From NCBI GenBank assembly GCA_034112085.1, contig JAWUWD010000039.1, positions 1 through 64,000 of the forward strand: a stretch of 64,000 nt of DNA. The letters are read 5' to 3'. Positions within the stretch are counted from its first letter, which is position 1, and each line of letters starts with the position of its first letter. Of this stretch, positions 28,587-38,700 are shown in pieces. The DNA is from JAWUWD01 sp034112085 (GTDB lineage: Bacteria > Bacteroidota > Bacteroidia > Cytophagales > Cyclobacteriaceae). The position numbers were made by a program, and so were the translations under genes. The notes under the pieces were generated by a model. The model searched no databases. It was given only the letters and a program-made list of their open reading frames with translations, and was not told the origin of the DNA.

Positions 28587-28594
28587 TAGCTTTG
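28587..28594 (+). promoter_or_regulatory. Candidate -7 element of yicC
   Basis: TAGCTTTG matches TAnnTTTG and lies 20 bases before the YicC start codon. No well-spaced upstream TTG was found, so this is a partial match. Confidence 0.3.
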
Positions 28595-28614
28595 CTATCT
28601 AAATGTAAAGGTAT

Positions 28615-29493
28615 ATGATAAAATCAATGACTGGATATGGCTCCGAGACCATCTCCAATGAAGAATTAGAACTTAACGTTGAGGTGAAATCTTTGAATAG
28701 TAAATTCATGGATGTAGGCGTAAGATTGAGTCGTGTAATCTCGGATAAGGAAATAGAAATTAGAAACCTTGCGACTAATCAATTGGTCCGTGGAAAAGTC
28801 TCTGTAAATATAGAGGTTAAGAAAAAGGGGGAGGAGTCTTCTGTAAGCTACAATCAAGACTTATTTCAGAGTTATTACACTGAACTAAAGAAATTAGCAG
28901 ATAGTGTAGGCCATGATACCAGTGATATCTTTAGACTCGCAGTACAGTCTCCAGAAGTTTCTTTAAATAAGACAGACAATAACGAAGTCGCAGAGTATTG
29001 GGAGTCAGTAATCAAACAAGGAATAACCACGGCTATAAACAAGTGCGATGAATATAGGTCCGATGAAGGTGCAGTACTGAAAGAAAAACTAGTAGGGTAC
29101 ATTGAAGAAATCAAGGTGCAACTAGAGAATGTTATCTCGATTGACCCACAAAGAGTCGAGAAGATCAAAGAGCGAATAACAAATAATTTGCAAAATTTTA
29201 TTGGCGAAGAAAAGATAGATAAGAATCGCTTTGAGCAAGAATTGATCTACTATATTGAAAAACTGGATATCAGTGAAGAAAAAGTAAGGTTGACTAACCA
29301 TCTTACCTATTTCATGGAAGTAATCAATTTACCTGAGTCAAATGGTAAGAAACTTGGGTTTATTTCTCAGGAAATAGGACGAGAGGTGAATACGATAGGT
29401 TCTAAGGCTAATGATGCAGAGATGCAGAGGCAAGTAGTGATTATGAAAGAAGAGTTAGAGAAGATCAAAGAGCAGGTGCTCAATGTACTTTAA
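28615..29493 (+). CDS. yicC: YicC-family endoribonuclease
   Basis: This 292-residue protein has the family N-terminus MIKSMTGYGS and the conserved C-terminal DUF1732 region (about 205-292, GKKLGFISQEIGREVNTIGS and KEELEKIKEQVLNVL). YicC of Escherichia coli is an endoribonuclease implicated in small-RNA decay; the role in Bacteroidota is inferred by homology. Length is standard. The gene is separated from the preceding gene by 66 bases and ends at a palindromic terminator. Confidence 0.92.
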   Translation: MIKSMTGYGSETISNEELELNVEVKSLNSKFMDVGVRLSRVISDKEIEIRNLATNQLVRGKVSVNIEVKKKGEESSVSYNQDLFQSYYTELKKLADSVGHDTSDIFRLAVQSPEVSLNKTDNNEVAEYWESVIKQGITTAINKCDEYRSDEGAVLKEKLVGYIEEIKVQLENVISIDPQRVEKIKERITNNLQNFIGEEKIDKNRFEQELIYYIEKLDISEEKVRLTNHLTYFMEVINLPESNGKKLGFISQEIGREVNTIGSKANDAEMQRQVVIMKEELEKIKEQVLNVL

Positions 29494-29506
29494 CAATTTC
29501 ACATAG

Positions 29507-29554
29507 TATCAAAACAAAAAAAGACTCCATATGGAGTCTTTTTTTGTTTTGATA
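29507..29554. terminator. Bidirectional terminator, 48-bp perfect palindrome
   Basis: The 24 bases 29507-29530 are the exact reverse complement of 29531-29554. The core AAGACTCCATATGGAGTCTT is flanked by A-tracts on the left and T-tracts on the right. It therefore acts as stem plus T-run for both the plus-strand yicC and the minus-strand TonB gene, whose stop codons lie 14 and 12 bases away. Confidence 0.9.
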
Positions 29555-29565
29555 GAAACTAGTAA

Positions 29566-30237
29566 CTATCCCAATTTGAATACAATAGGAAGCACGATTT
29601 TTTGCTTAACAGCTTGACCTCGTTGCTTACCTGGAGTCCATTTCGGATGATTTTTAATAACGCGTACAGCTTCTTCATCACATCCAGCTCCGATACCTTT
29701 AATGGCTTTTACGCTTATTAAAGTCCCATCCTTGTCAACAACAAATTCAACAAAAACACGACCTTCTATCCCCATTCTTCTAGCTTGAGAAGGATATTTC
29801 ATTTTCTTCCCTACATACTTATAAAAAGCAGCCATACCACCGTCAGGTGTGGCAGACTCCTCAACAATAAGGAAAATTTCATCAGCTACTTCTTCTGGTT
29901 CTTCTTCAAACTCAATTTCCTCTATCACCTCTTCTTCAGTGATTTCTACATCAAGATCTATTTCGATTTCTTCTTCGATTTCCTCTTCATCAGGTACTTC
30001 AATGATTTCAGGTTGTTGAATTTTTGGTGGTGGTGGTGGTGGTTGTTCCGTTGGGGGGATATCTAATAAATCTTCAAAATCATCCGTTACCGTACCGAGT
30101 GATGCTATGGCACTGTCTTCGTATGATTTATTCTCAAACGCAAAGACAATTATGGCCATGGTAATCACAAGACCAATATTGAAATACAGACCCGTTTTTT
30201 TGGTCAAATCTGCACTTTCAGTCTTTTTTGCTTCCAT
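29566..30237 (-). CDS. tonB: Energy transducer TonB
   Basis: This 223-residue protein has a short cytoplasmic start, one membrane segment (about 18-35, LYFNIGLVITMAIIVFAF), a proline run (PPTEQPPPPPPK), a very acidic spacer (about 75-125, dominated by Glu/Ile/Asp) and a TonB C-terminal domain (about 135-223, FYKYVGKKMKYPSQARRMG and GRVFVEFVVDKDG). It links the proton-motive force to TonB-dependent receptors such as those at 172 and 9658. No exbB lies beside it. It is separated from gcvH by 153 bases and probably has its own promoter. Confidence 0.9.
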   Translation of the reverse strand: MEAKKTESADLTKKTGLYFNIGLVITMAIIVFAFENKSYEDSAIASLGTVTDDFEDLLDIPPTEQPPPPPPKIQQPEIIEVPDEEEIEEEIEIDLDVEITEEEVIEEIEFEEEPEEVADEIFLIVEESATPDGGMAAFYKYVGKKMKYPSQARRMGIEGRVFVEFVVDKDGTLISVKAIKGIGAGCDEEAVRVIKNHPKWTPGKQRGQAVKQKIVLPIVFKLG

Positions 30238-30296
30238 TTTTATGATTTTTATGTAATAATTAAACTATTAACGTCAGTTCTGATGATAGTCAATAT

Positions 30297-30304
30297 CAAA
30301 TATA
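30297..30304 (-). promoter_or_regulatory. Candidate -7 element of tonB
   Basis: On the minus strand TATATTTG matches TAnnTTTG about 60 bases upstream of the tonB start. No TTG at 17-23 bases further upstream was seen, so support is limited. Confidence 0.3.
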
Positions 30305-30390
30305 ACAAAACAATTCTGTTTTGAATGTTTTCTCAAATGTTAATTTACATCTAAAAAGTACATCTAGGCAACGAGAATTATCGGACAATC

Positions 30391-30771
30391 TTATGCTCCT
30401 ATTAGTTCTTTGTAAGCATCAGCTGACAAAAGTTCATCCAATTCACTTTCATTACCTATCGTGATTTTGATCATCCAGCCATCACCGTAGGGATCACTAT
30501 TGACCGTTTCAGGAGCATCTTCAAGTCCACTATTGACTTCTGCGATAGTTCCTGAAATCGGCATGAATAAATCCGATACAGTTTTCACAGCCTCTACAGT
30601 GCCAAAAACTTCTTCTTGAGCAATTTCTTCACCTTCAGTCTCGATCTCAACATATACGATATCACCCAATTCTTTTTGTGCGAAATCGGTAACACCTACA
30701 GTTGCTGTGTTACCTTCTACCAATACCCACTCGTGGTCTTTGGTGTATTTTAATGTAGCTGGAATATTCAT
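30391..30771 (-). CDS. gcvH: Glycine cleavage system H protein
   Basis: This 126-residue lipoyl carrier shuttles the aminomethyl group between the P and T proteins of the glycine cleavage system. The lipoylated lysine is Lys63 in GTVEAVKTVSDLF. YTKDHEWV at the start and DPYGDGWMIKI near the end are family hallmarks. No other gcv gene is present. The position next to sprA reflects a gene order conserved in Bacteroidota, not a shared pathway. Confidence 0.95.
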   Translation of the reverse strand: MNIPATLKYTKDHEWVLVEGNTATVGVTDFAQKELGDIVYVEIETEGEEIAQEEVFGTVEAVKTVSDLFMPISGTIAEVNSGLEDAPETVNSDPYGDGWMIKITIGNESELDELLSADAYKELIGA

Positions 30772-30882
30772 TTATTTTGATTTTAGATTTAAGACAAAAG
30801 AACAAATACAAGATAAAAAAGACAAGTGGATTATAGATTTAATATTGCACTATTTATACAGAGATATTAAATAATTAAGAAC

Positions 30883-33800
30883 CTACTGCGCTAGACTAAA
30901 GCGAAGTTGAAATCCAAATGATGTCCTAGTAGTCTTAAATGCTCTTGAAGTCTTAGGCTCGTTGATATCTCTAGTGAAATAGAACCTAAGATTAATCTTC
31001 TTATTGAGCACATAGTCAAAACTCTGATTGACTTGATAACTGATCCGTCCATCTGTCACCGTGCTAGGATTTTCTAATTTACGCTGAATGGTAATGTTAT
31101 TTTTTATGGTAAAGCCAATGCGGAACTGTAAATCATTCTTCAGCGTAACAACTCTACCTTGTGACTTGATCGGAAGCTTGAAATTGGCTTTAGTGAATCC
31201 ATATTCTAAGACAATGTCATTGCTTCGTTGTTCGGTTATTTGATTGTTGGTGAGCTGAAGAGAGAGGTCTCTTTGTTTTTTGTATTCTACCTTTATGGTG
31301 GCACGTCCTTTTGTTCTTAGGTTCACACCTATCAATGGAGCAAATTGCTCAGATATCAATACTTGTCCGATAATATATCTTGGCACAACATTACCATCGT
31401 TTTCATTGGGAATGGACCCAAACTGCGTTGTGTTGTAATCTTCAATACTATTATTGAAATCTATTTCGCTAGACTCACTGTATTCAAGGGAGTTTACATA
31501 GTTACTTACCGTATAAGATGACTTGTAACTGTGCGTGATACTTACCGATGAGAATATGTCCTTCAAGGCGGGAATTTTACTCAGACCAGAATAGTCAAAT
31601 CTCCAGTTTGGAATCGGAGTCTTTGGGAATGGGCTCAAACTTACCTGATCGACACTTTTACCGGTGTATGCCGCGATAAATGCAGGAATCAGGACATCTT
31701 GAGAATTGGTGTCATAGGAGAAAGTGCTATTGATTCCACTAATGCGATTCAAAATGCCAACTCGATTGTTTTCGAACTCTTCAAATGTAGTAGATTCATT
31801 GTCGCCATCTCCTTTTCTAAATGCTGTGTTTAATGTGAAGAAGGAAACACTATAACTTCCTGATCTGCCTGGACTAATCGATCTAAATCCGTTGTCAATA
31901 TTGACATCTGTAGCTCCATCGAATCTGTAGATCTCTTGATAAGTAGCCGTCTCTCTTTTAGTAGCGTCTACTTGTATCTTAAAATCTTTGAACGGCTCTA
32001 TTCTTGCTTTAATGGATAGGTTGATAGACCTGGACTGACTGAAAGTATTTGTTAACTCCTGGTTATTGACTATCCAATTTTTATTACTTGCCTCCGTGCG
32101 AATATTTGTATTCTGACTTCCTAAAATGAATGGTACGCCAGGAGCATCAAAGGCATCATCCAAGCCAAAGAGGGAAGGAGTTTGATCAAAACCAGGGAGT
32201 AATGTTCCTTCATCAAGACTGTATGTGGCATTAACTGACCTCACCATCATAAGCGTTCTTAAGAAACCCTTTGCAAATTTATAGTCATGTATATCTTTTA
32301 CAGTATCCGCGGCCTGCGCCCTGCTGTTGGCACGTGTTCTTCGAGGAGGAGTATTGACATCCTTAAGTATCTTGACTTTGTTATATAGTTTGACTAAGTC
32401 AAACTTACCTGTGACTGCCTGTCCACGATTGTTTTCTATGATTCCCCCAAAATTCAAACTGTCCTGTTCGTCAATTGTAAATGTGGCCTCATCGGGAATA
32501 TAGGTGCCTGCTGTCCAAGTATATCCAGCCGAGTAGCGATAATCACCATTTACCCAGTCGGTGAATGGTAGTTTGTCGAAAGGCAATTTGTAATTAGCAC
32601 TGACATCTTGATTAAAATCCCTAATTCTGCCAAGATCTTTAATATTCTCCCAAATGATGGATCTTTCTACATCAGAATTGATCTCCCCTTCTAGTTCATC
32701 AATGACAGCATGTGTTCTAGCATTGTAATCCATCGATAGACTTTTCGTAACATTCCATTTGACATTATAGGTTCGATTGAAGTTGAAGAACTTCTCGTAA
32801 TTTGGCTGCGCCCCTTCTAGGTTTCTGAAAACTGTTTTAATGAATTGTCGATCTAGGTCTGCCCGAACTGTAATGTTATTTGGAATTGGATTTACGTTAA
32901 AGTCTTTAATCCACTTGAGGTAGGGAGATTTTATCCCTTTACTTTCTTGAAAAGGAGCCCATCCGTCATACTCAGGAGTGAAACTATAAGCTACCGACCC
33001 TCTATAATTTTGTTTTAGATATTCAGAGATACTATAATTTCTTCTGGTCACATCACTAAATGCATAGGTGAAGGTGAAATTCTCGATGTCGTAAATGTGC
33101 TTTTGGGCATCTGGATTCATTTTTACTTTTTGCACATTAGAAAAATTGATACTTCTCCTGATGGTATTGTCTTCTACTCTGAGCTTATAAGAGTCGCGTT
33201 CAGTTTTATCTTCGATCAATACAAGGGACTCATCTACCGTCAGATCGGGGCTGGCGGGATCCCATCTAGGGATTATATTGGTCCTCTCATAGCTGGCATA
33301 CATAGGGATTTTAAGTCCTGCTTTTTCAGGAAGAAACTTATCTAGGTTGATATTGGCTGCTACATCGTATGAGGTAGTTTCATCTCTTGTTCTTTCAGAT
33401 ATCTTTGATTGTATACTACCAAACCCAACGGAAGTATATCTAGTAGATGCAGTGACTGATCCTAGATCTGCAAGTTGTGCATTGAAAGTTGCGTTAGTAG
33501 CCCATCCAGCTTCACTATCAAAATCAGTTACACGCATTTCATTTGCCCAAATACATGCTGAAATAGGATTTTTATCATCAGATTTGACATTTCTTACTCC
33601 GATCATGATTCTTGAAATGTCATTGATCACAGGATTACCCAGTACTCTGATGCGATGACGGCCGACTTCCTTCCCTTGATTTCTAGGGTAGATGATTAGT
33701 GAAGAACCTCCATTTTCGATTCTTTCTTTTTTCAATTTGAAGAGTTGATCAAAGGCAATGTCAATCTCATTTTGTGATGGCCATATTTCAGAGGCTGCTC

Positions 33801-36800
33801 CCGAACTAGGGGGCGTGAGGTGCAGGGGTATCTCGATTTCGTAATAGTTGTTTTCATCTCTGCCTAATCTTACAAAAGCACTTATGGCTCCGTCTTCTAA
33901 GTCTTGTGGACTATTTGCATGCAAGAACATCTTCAGTCGTCCATAATTGATTAGGTCAAGTGTATGATCTTTGAAAGCAGCACGTGCATCATTATCTTCC
34001 AAGTTGTCCACACAAAGTTGCAGTGATTGTTCATTGAGTTGTCTCTCGATAGATGAGCTATTGTCTCGGTCACGCCCGATTCCTGGAGGCAGTACGTATG
34101 GTGGCTGAGTTGCATTTCCCTGCGAGTTTTCTTCGATATTAACTACCGATATGGTAAGGTTATTAGGATCATTTTCCTCATCTTCGCTGCCAGCTCCTCC
34201 TTCTAGTGATGTGGTATATCGCCTCCATTCACTGCCTACCATTCTAAAGTTGGCGAGTCTTAATACTACAGGCTTTTCAAAACCTGTGAGAATAGTTCTT
34301 ATATATCTGATTGATTTGAATCCATTTATATTACCAAACTTATTATCAGGCTGTCTAATGGGGATTCTGAAAAGGTACCAAGTTACTGATCCACCCTGAC
34401 CATTAGGATCATTAGCTTCTATTTGATCAACAATATTGTTGTCACCAACATTTAGTTTGAGTCTGTCAATATCTATTTTGTATTCGTAGTACTCCTCAAG
34501 TTCACTGAGGGTGTTGTCGGCATTTAAGTCTTCATTGTCTGGTATGGTGCTCCCAGCAGGAGTGAAGGCACTATTGTTGGAAATTGGTGAATTCCCATCT
34601 TGTCCATTGAAGTTCTTATATCGCTCAATAATATTTGCGCTTTCATCAAAGTCTAAGAAATACTTGAAATTATCTGCTGAGACATCCTCACGTATAATGT
34701 CTTTGGCAGCTTGGTCAATAAATGAACCAAATTGTGGATGTACTTCCTCTTCCTCATCCTTTAAACCGTCCAATCCTACATCTTGATTTCCTCTATTACC
34801 ATTATTATCGAATGCATTAGTCAAATACTGTTCTGTAGTAACTTTCCCCCAAACATTTTCCTCTATTCCCAAGGTTAACCCGTCTGACGGTAGACCATTT
34901 TCAAAAGCATGCCTTCCATCTCTGATCACATCTTCATTGATGCTTCCCAAGTGAAAGATCAATTGACCTGGTTTTCGCTCCCTTGCATCATGACTATCGA
35001 TCCCATCTTCGATCTTTCCAAAATCACCATCGATAAATGGATCAAGCATCCAAAATTCTATATACTCAACATTGGACTTGTCAAAGTCAACTTCTGTTCG
35101 TATTGCCTGTGTGATGCCACCCCAGTTGTCTTCGGGAGTTTTTAAAGTTCCATTACCATTCAAGTCTGGGTTGTAGTTGTAAGGGCCACGTTCTGTTGGG
35201 AAGTATGCCAAATCAAATATTCGTTCATTGTTATTCCCAATATTTTGACTTCTGAAAGGGAATATTTCATTTTGATTTACGGCACGTGAGTAATGATTGT
35301 CCAATTGTTCATCTGATAATCCAGGGTTATTTACTCCACCAGTTCTATAAAATAAGTTGTCAATCTGATACCACGCCAGTTTGGCACGTTTGTATCCTAT
35401 TTGTAAATTATTCAATTCATCTCCACCATCGAATATATTGTTGATCGTTTGTGGAGTCGCGGCAAGTTTCCATCTGGTTGGGTTGCCGAGTCCATAGGGT
35501 ATCGCGGAATTTTCAAAATCGTCAATGTATGAGGTACTTTCTCCATTTACTTTATTGGAAGTGCCTGGTCGAAGTTGCGCAAATTCTGCACTAAAGCTGA
35601 TGTTAGAAGGAGCTTTGGTTTGTATGATTGGCATCAAATCAATCAGCTTAGTCAGCATGCGTGATTCTTTCTGGATGCTGACATCCACACCATATTTCAA
35701 GTTTCTTGCGGGCTCGCTTCCAGTGGCGATTCTGGAAATCAAGGGGCGCTCGTTAAGATATAAAAGTGTTGCCCCAAAATTGACCCCATCATGAAGCTTG
35801 TAGTCAAATCGAGAACCAAGTAATGTCCTTGATTGAAAATTGAAAACGTCAGCTGTTTCATAATTGACGGTAATTTTCTTGCCAGAATTGAGGATTCCTT
35901 GATTGGTAATGGTCACTTTGCCAAAAGTGTAGTCCACCCGAAAATCTTGTCCTTCTATCAAAGCAATACCTCCAGCAAACACCCTGACTGATCCTTGTGA
36001 CACATTGAATCCTGTTAGATTTATTTCACTTGACGATCCCGATTCCATCGATCCTGTGATAAAGTATTTATTTTTTTCTACAATCTGACGGGCATCTGCT
36101 CTAGTTGTCCGGTACAGAGTGTCATAGACATATTTTTCTGTTAAAAAATCTTCATCACTTCGGCCAGAAAAGAAATTCACCAGCGGAGTATTGAAAGGCT
36201 CTAAAAATGGAAATGTTATCAAGCCATTGTCAACATCCACTGTAACTCCTTCAACAAAGTCAAAATTCCCATCTCTCTGCAAATCTTCGTTCGAGTTGAG
36301 TCGATCAAGGCCCAAGAGCTCTATAAGGGGTGTATTTGTGCCATCTTGAAGAGAAGGCTGATCATTGTTACTTTGATCATCTCTATAAATTATTCGTAGA
36401 TCAAACCCATTTTTTTCTATCTGATTGGCATTGAGGTAGTAGATATTCTTCATCATCAAATCCCAAGTAGGGACGACCACATTACTGTTGTCTTTGATGT
36501 TAATTTTTCTAGGGCGGAGTAACTTCATAAATACCACTTCATCTTCAGGAGTGTTGGCGTAGTCGTCAGATAGTTCACCTACTTGGTATGGGCGCCCACC
36601 AGAGGTGTATTCATAGGCCACAGCCAATGCTTCATCGTTTTGTAGTTTCCTATTTAGTGAAATATATCCCAATGATGGGTGTACAGAGTATTCACTTTCA
36701 TCTAGTTTACGAGCTTGGGTTATTTTCTCATAATCTAACCCATTCTCTAGATTACCGCCAGATGGTAGTGGTGTATCTTTGAAAGTTTCATTGATACTTA

Positions 36801-38088
36801 CTTCTTGGCGGTTTGTTAGATCATTTGTTAGCCAATCATATAGATCATTGGCTTCATTATCATTGGTCGTTCCGGACTCACTTGTGATGCCGTCATTGTA
36901 TATCCTTGAGGGCTCTCCAAGATCCATTAGTCCTACAATGTTTCTTAAGGTTTGCGTGTTGTTTTGTCTATTGAGTACATAGACTTCTACTCTTCGCATA
37001 TTGATTCCAGAGTTGAGTCTTGGGATTTGCAATAGCCATTTTTCATACTGTTCTCGAAAGAAATGCCCAAGAAAGAAATGCCTGTTTTCATCATAGTCGG
37101 CAGCTAATATCTCAAACTGACGCCCTCCACTTGCTGCGCCACCTCCACCAACTTCTACGGATTGAGTTTTCCCCCGCTGTGTTGAGGCTACTGAAGTAAC
37201 GAATAACTTACCAAACTGCATTTGTGCTTTTATTCCAAATAGATTTTGAGCACCACTTATCAAACTGTTATTGAGCGGTAAGCTAATATTTCCAACTTCT
37301 AATTTCTTTATGATATCCTCTTCAAATCCAGTGAATTCAACTTTGAGATTATTTTCAAAATCGAATGAATTATTATTGTCAAAATTGGCAGTGACTTGTA
37401 ATTTTTCTCCGACTTTCCCTGTGACATTCATACTGATCTGCTGATCAAATTCGAAACCCCCTCTGCTTCTTTGCTGATTTACTGAACTTTGCGGGTTGTC
37501 TGATCGTTGCCAGCGAGCCCCAAAGTCTAAAGTGACAAAGCCCCTAGGAGTGATTTCCACATAACTCCCGCCAAATATTCTGTCAAGCACCGGGCTGACA
37601 AAGATAGGAGGGATGATGTTTCTACCGCTTATAGCACTTTCCCCATCAAGTCCAGAAGATCTGTTCTTCCAGTAGTTTTTAAGAATTTGTCTTTCTTGAA
37701 ACTTGTTAAATTCCTCAAAACTCATAGATGATGTTGGGCGATAATTGAGGTCACCTATTTTCTCATAAATGGTGTAGTTGAGTGAGGTATCAATCTCTAC
37801 ATCAAGTTCCAATTTGGAATGATCCTGCAGTAGGAGAGGAGACGATGTTGTGGAATGCGAAAAAGGGTCTCCAAAACGATACGAAGGGCTATAAGTAGGT
37901 CTTCGAGAGGAAGAGTAGGGAAGATTACTAAGGCTATCAGTCTTAGTCGTGTCCGCGCTTATTGTTTCTTGTTCCTGAAAATAGGACCATTCACTTGTCG
38001 AATTAGCGTATAGTGTCCCAGTCGCTCCCAAGTAGAGAGCAATACAATAAATAATAAAGGATTTTATGAGTTTGAAATTTAGCTGCAA
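30883..38088 (-). CDS. sprA: T9SS translocon / gliding motility protein SprA
   Basis: At 2401 residues this is the giant outer-membrane barrel that forms the conduit of the type IX secretion system. After the signal peptide (ending LYANS) come SprA hallmarks: GGSYVEITPRGFVTLDFGARW, the QQISMNVTGKVGEKL segment, RVEVYVLNRQNN and SYIDDFENSAIPYGLGNPTRW. A long run of barrel strands leads to a C-terminal SFGFQLRFSLAQ. Length is normal for the family. The start is TTG: an in-frame TAG stands directly before it, and the next Met is far into the mature protein. It follows ruvA by 16 bases. Its partner PorV is at 18190. Confidence 0.95.
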   Translation of the reverse strand: MQLNFKLIKSFIIYCIALYLGATGTLYANSTSEWSYFQEQETISADTTKTDSLSNLPYSSSRRPTYSPSYRFGDPFSHSTTSSPLLLQDHSKLELDVEIDTSLNYTIYEKIGDLNYRPTSSMSFEEFNKFQERQILKNYWKNRSSGLDGESAISGRNIIPPIFVSPVLDRIFGGSYVEITPRGFVTLDFGARWQRSDNPQSSVNQQRSRGGFEFDQQISMNVTGKVGEKLQVTANFDNNNSFDFENNLKVEFTGFEEDIIKKLEVGNISLPLNNSLISGAQNLFGIKAQMQFGKLFVTSVASTQRGKTQSVEVGGGGAASGGRQFEILAADYDENRHFFLGHFFREQYEKWLLQIPRLNSGINMRRVEVYVLNRQNNTQTLRNIVGLMDLGEPSRIYNDGITSESGTTNDNEANDLYDWLTNDLTNRQEVSINETFKDTPLPSGGNLENGLDYEKITQARKLDESEYSVHPSLGYISLNRKLQNDEALAVAYEYTSGGRPYQVGELSDDYANTPEDEVVFMKLLRPRKINIKDNSNVVVPTWDLMMKNIYYLNANQIEKNGFDLRIIYRDDQSNNDQPSLQDGTNTPLIELLGLDRLNSNEDLQRDGNFDFVEGVTVDVDNGLITFPFLEPFNTPLVNFFSGRSDEDFLTEKYVYDTLYRTTRADARQIVEKNKYFITGSMESGSSSEINLTGFNVSQGSVRVFAGGIALIEGQDFRVDYTFGKVTITNQGILNSGKKITVNYETADVFNFQSRTLLGSRFDYKLHDGVNFGATLLYLNERPLISRIATGSEPARNLKYGVDVSIQKESRMLTKLIDLMPIIQTKAPSNISFSAEFAQLRPGTSNKVNGESTSYIDDFENSAIPYGLGNPTRWKLAATPQTINNIFDGGDELNNLQIGYKRAKLAWYQIDNLFYRTGGVNNPGLSDEQLDNHYSRAVNQNEIFPFRSQNIGNNNERIFDLAYFPTERGPYNYNPDLNGNGTLKTPEDNWGGITQAIRTEVDFDKSNVEYIEFWMLDPFIDGDFGKIEDGIDSHDARERKPGQLIFHLGSINEDVIRDGRHAFENGLPSDGLTLGIEENVWGKVTTEQYLTNAFDNNGNRGNQDVGLDGLKDEEEEVHPQFGSFIDQAAKDIIREDVSADNFKYFLDFDESANIIERYKNFNGQDGNSPISNNSAFTPAGSTIPDNEDLNADNTLSELEEYYEYKIDIDRLKLNVGDNNIVDQIEANDPNGQGGSVTWYLFRIPIRQPDNKFGNINGFKSIRYIRTILTGFEKPVVLRLANFRMVGSEWRRYTTSLEGGAGSEDEENDPNNLTISVVNIEENSQGNATQPPYVLPPGIGRDRDNSSSIERQLNEQSLQLCVDNLEDNDARAAFKDHTLDLINYGRLKMFLHANSPQDLEDGAISAFVRLGRDENNYYEIEIPLHLTPPSSGAASEIWPSQNEIDIAFDQLFKLKKERIENGGSSLIIYPRNQGKEVGRHRIRVLGNPVINDISRIMIGVRNVKSDDKNPISACIWANEMRVTDFDSEAGWATNATFNAQLADLGSVTASTRYTSVGFGSIQSKISERTRDETTSYDVAANINLDKFLPEKAGLKIPMYASYERTNIIPRWDPASPDLTVDESLVLIEDKTERDSYKLRVEDNTIRRSINFSNVQKVKMNPDAQKHIYDIENFTFTYAFSDVTRRNYSISEYLKQNYRGSVAYSFTPEYDGWAPFQESKGIKSPYLKWIKDFNVNPIPNNITVRADLDRQFIKTVFRNLEGAQPNYEKFFNFNRTYNVKWNVTKSLSMDYNARTHAVIDELEGEINSDVERSIIWENIKDLGRIRDFNQDVSANYKLPFDKLPFTDWVNGDYRYSAGYTWTAGTYIPDEATFTIDEQDSLNFGGIIENNRGQAVTGKFDLVKLYNKVKILKDVNTPPRRTRANSRAQAADTVKDIHDYKFAKGFLRTLMMVRSVNATYSLDEGTLLPGFDQTPSLFGLDDAFDAPGVPFILGSQNTNIRTEASNKNWIVNNQELTNTFSQSRSINLSIKARIEPFKDFKIQVDATKRETATYQEIYRFDGATDVNIDNGFRSISPGRSGSYSVSFFTLNTAFRKGDGDNESTTFEEFENNRVGILNRISGINSTFSYDTNSQDVLIPAFIAAYTGKSVDQVSLSPFPKTPIPNWRFDYSGLSKIPALKDIFSSVSITHSYKSSYTVSNYVNSLEYSESSEIDFNNSIEDYNTTQFGSIPNENDGNVVPRYIIGQVLISEQFAPLIGVNLRTKGRATIKVEYKKQRDLSLQLTNNQITEQRSNDIVLEYGFTKANFKLPIKSQGRVVTLKNDLQFRIGFTIKNNITIQRKLENPSTVTDGRISYQVNQSFDYVLNKKINLRFYFTRDINEPKTSRAFKTTRTSFGFQLRFSLAQ

Positions 38089-38104
38089 CTACTTCTAAGA
38101 AGGT

Positions 38105-38698
38105 TTAAGCGGTTTTTAAAGCCAATTTTATTAATTCTTCTAAAGTAACCTCATTTCCTGAGTTTTTCAGGATTTTGTCAAGGGTTTTTTCAGCTACATT
38201 TTTGCTAATCCCCAAGGTTACCAGTGCTGATAACGCTTCGTTTCGTACAGTATTGTAGCCATTGACAGAAGATTTTTCATCAGTTGCGCTGATGCCTTCT
38301 TTTAAGATTTTATCTTTGAGTTCTAGGATAATTCGCTGGGCAGTTTTAGCCCCTATTCCTTTGACAGACTGTATGGTCCTGACGTCTTCATTAACGATGG
38401 CTTGCTGCAGTTCGGATGCTGACAATGAAGATTGCACCATCAATCCTGTACTTGGACCTACTCCTGATATAGAAATAAGAAGTAGAAACACCTTTTTCTC
38501 AGCCTGAGTGCTGAACCCATAGAGTGTATGGCTATCTTCTTTAATGTTGAGATAAGTATGCAGCATACAGCTCTCTTGACTTTTGATAGCACTAAATGTT
38601 GTAAGTGAGATATGGATTTCGTATCCAATACCCTGAACATCTATTACTACATAAGTAGGATCTTTATGGACCAATTTTCCTTTTATGTAAGCTATCAT
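38105..38698 (-). CDS. ruvA: Holliday junction branch migration protein RuvA
   Basis: This 197-residue protein is the DNA-binding subunit of the RuvAB branch-migration complex. Domain I is an OB fold (MIAYIKGKLVHKDPTYVVID), domain II carries paired helix-hairpin-helix motifs (LISISGVGPSTGLMV, SVKGIGAKTAQRI), and a C-terminal three-helix domain (about 150-197) would contact RuvB. It starts two bases after the maeB stop and precedes sprA, so it is part of a co-directional unit. Length is standard. Confidence 0.96.
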   Translation of the reverse strand: MIAYIKGKLVHKDPTYVVIDVQGIGYEIHISLTTFSAIKSQESCMLHTYLNIKEDSHTLYGFSTQAEKKVFLLLISISGVGPSTGLMVQSSLSASELQQAIVNEDVRTIQSVKGIGAKTAQRIILELKDKILKEGISATDEKSSVNGYNTVRNEALSALVTLGISKNVAEKTLDKILKNSGNEVTLEELIKLALKTA

Positions 38699-38700
38699 AA

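Noticed and set aside
29785..30066. Plus-strand ORF rich in Phe and Trp opposite tonB
   Set aside because: It is the antisense of the Pro and Glu codons of TonB; the composition (runs of W and F) is an artefact of that strand.
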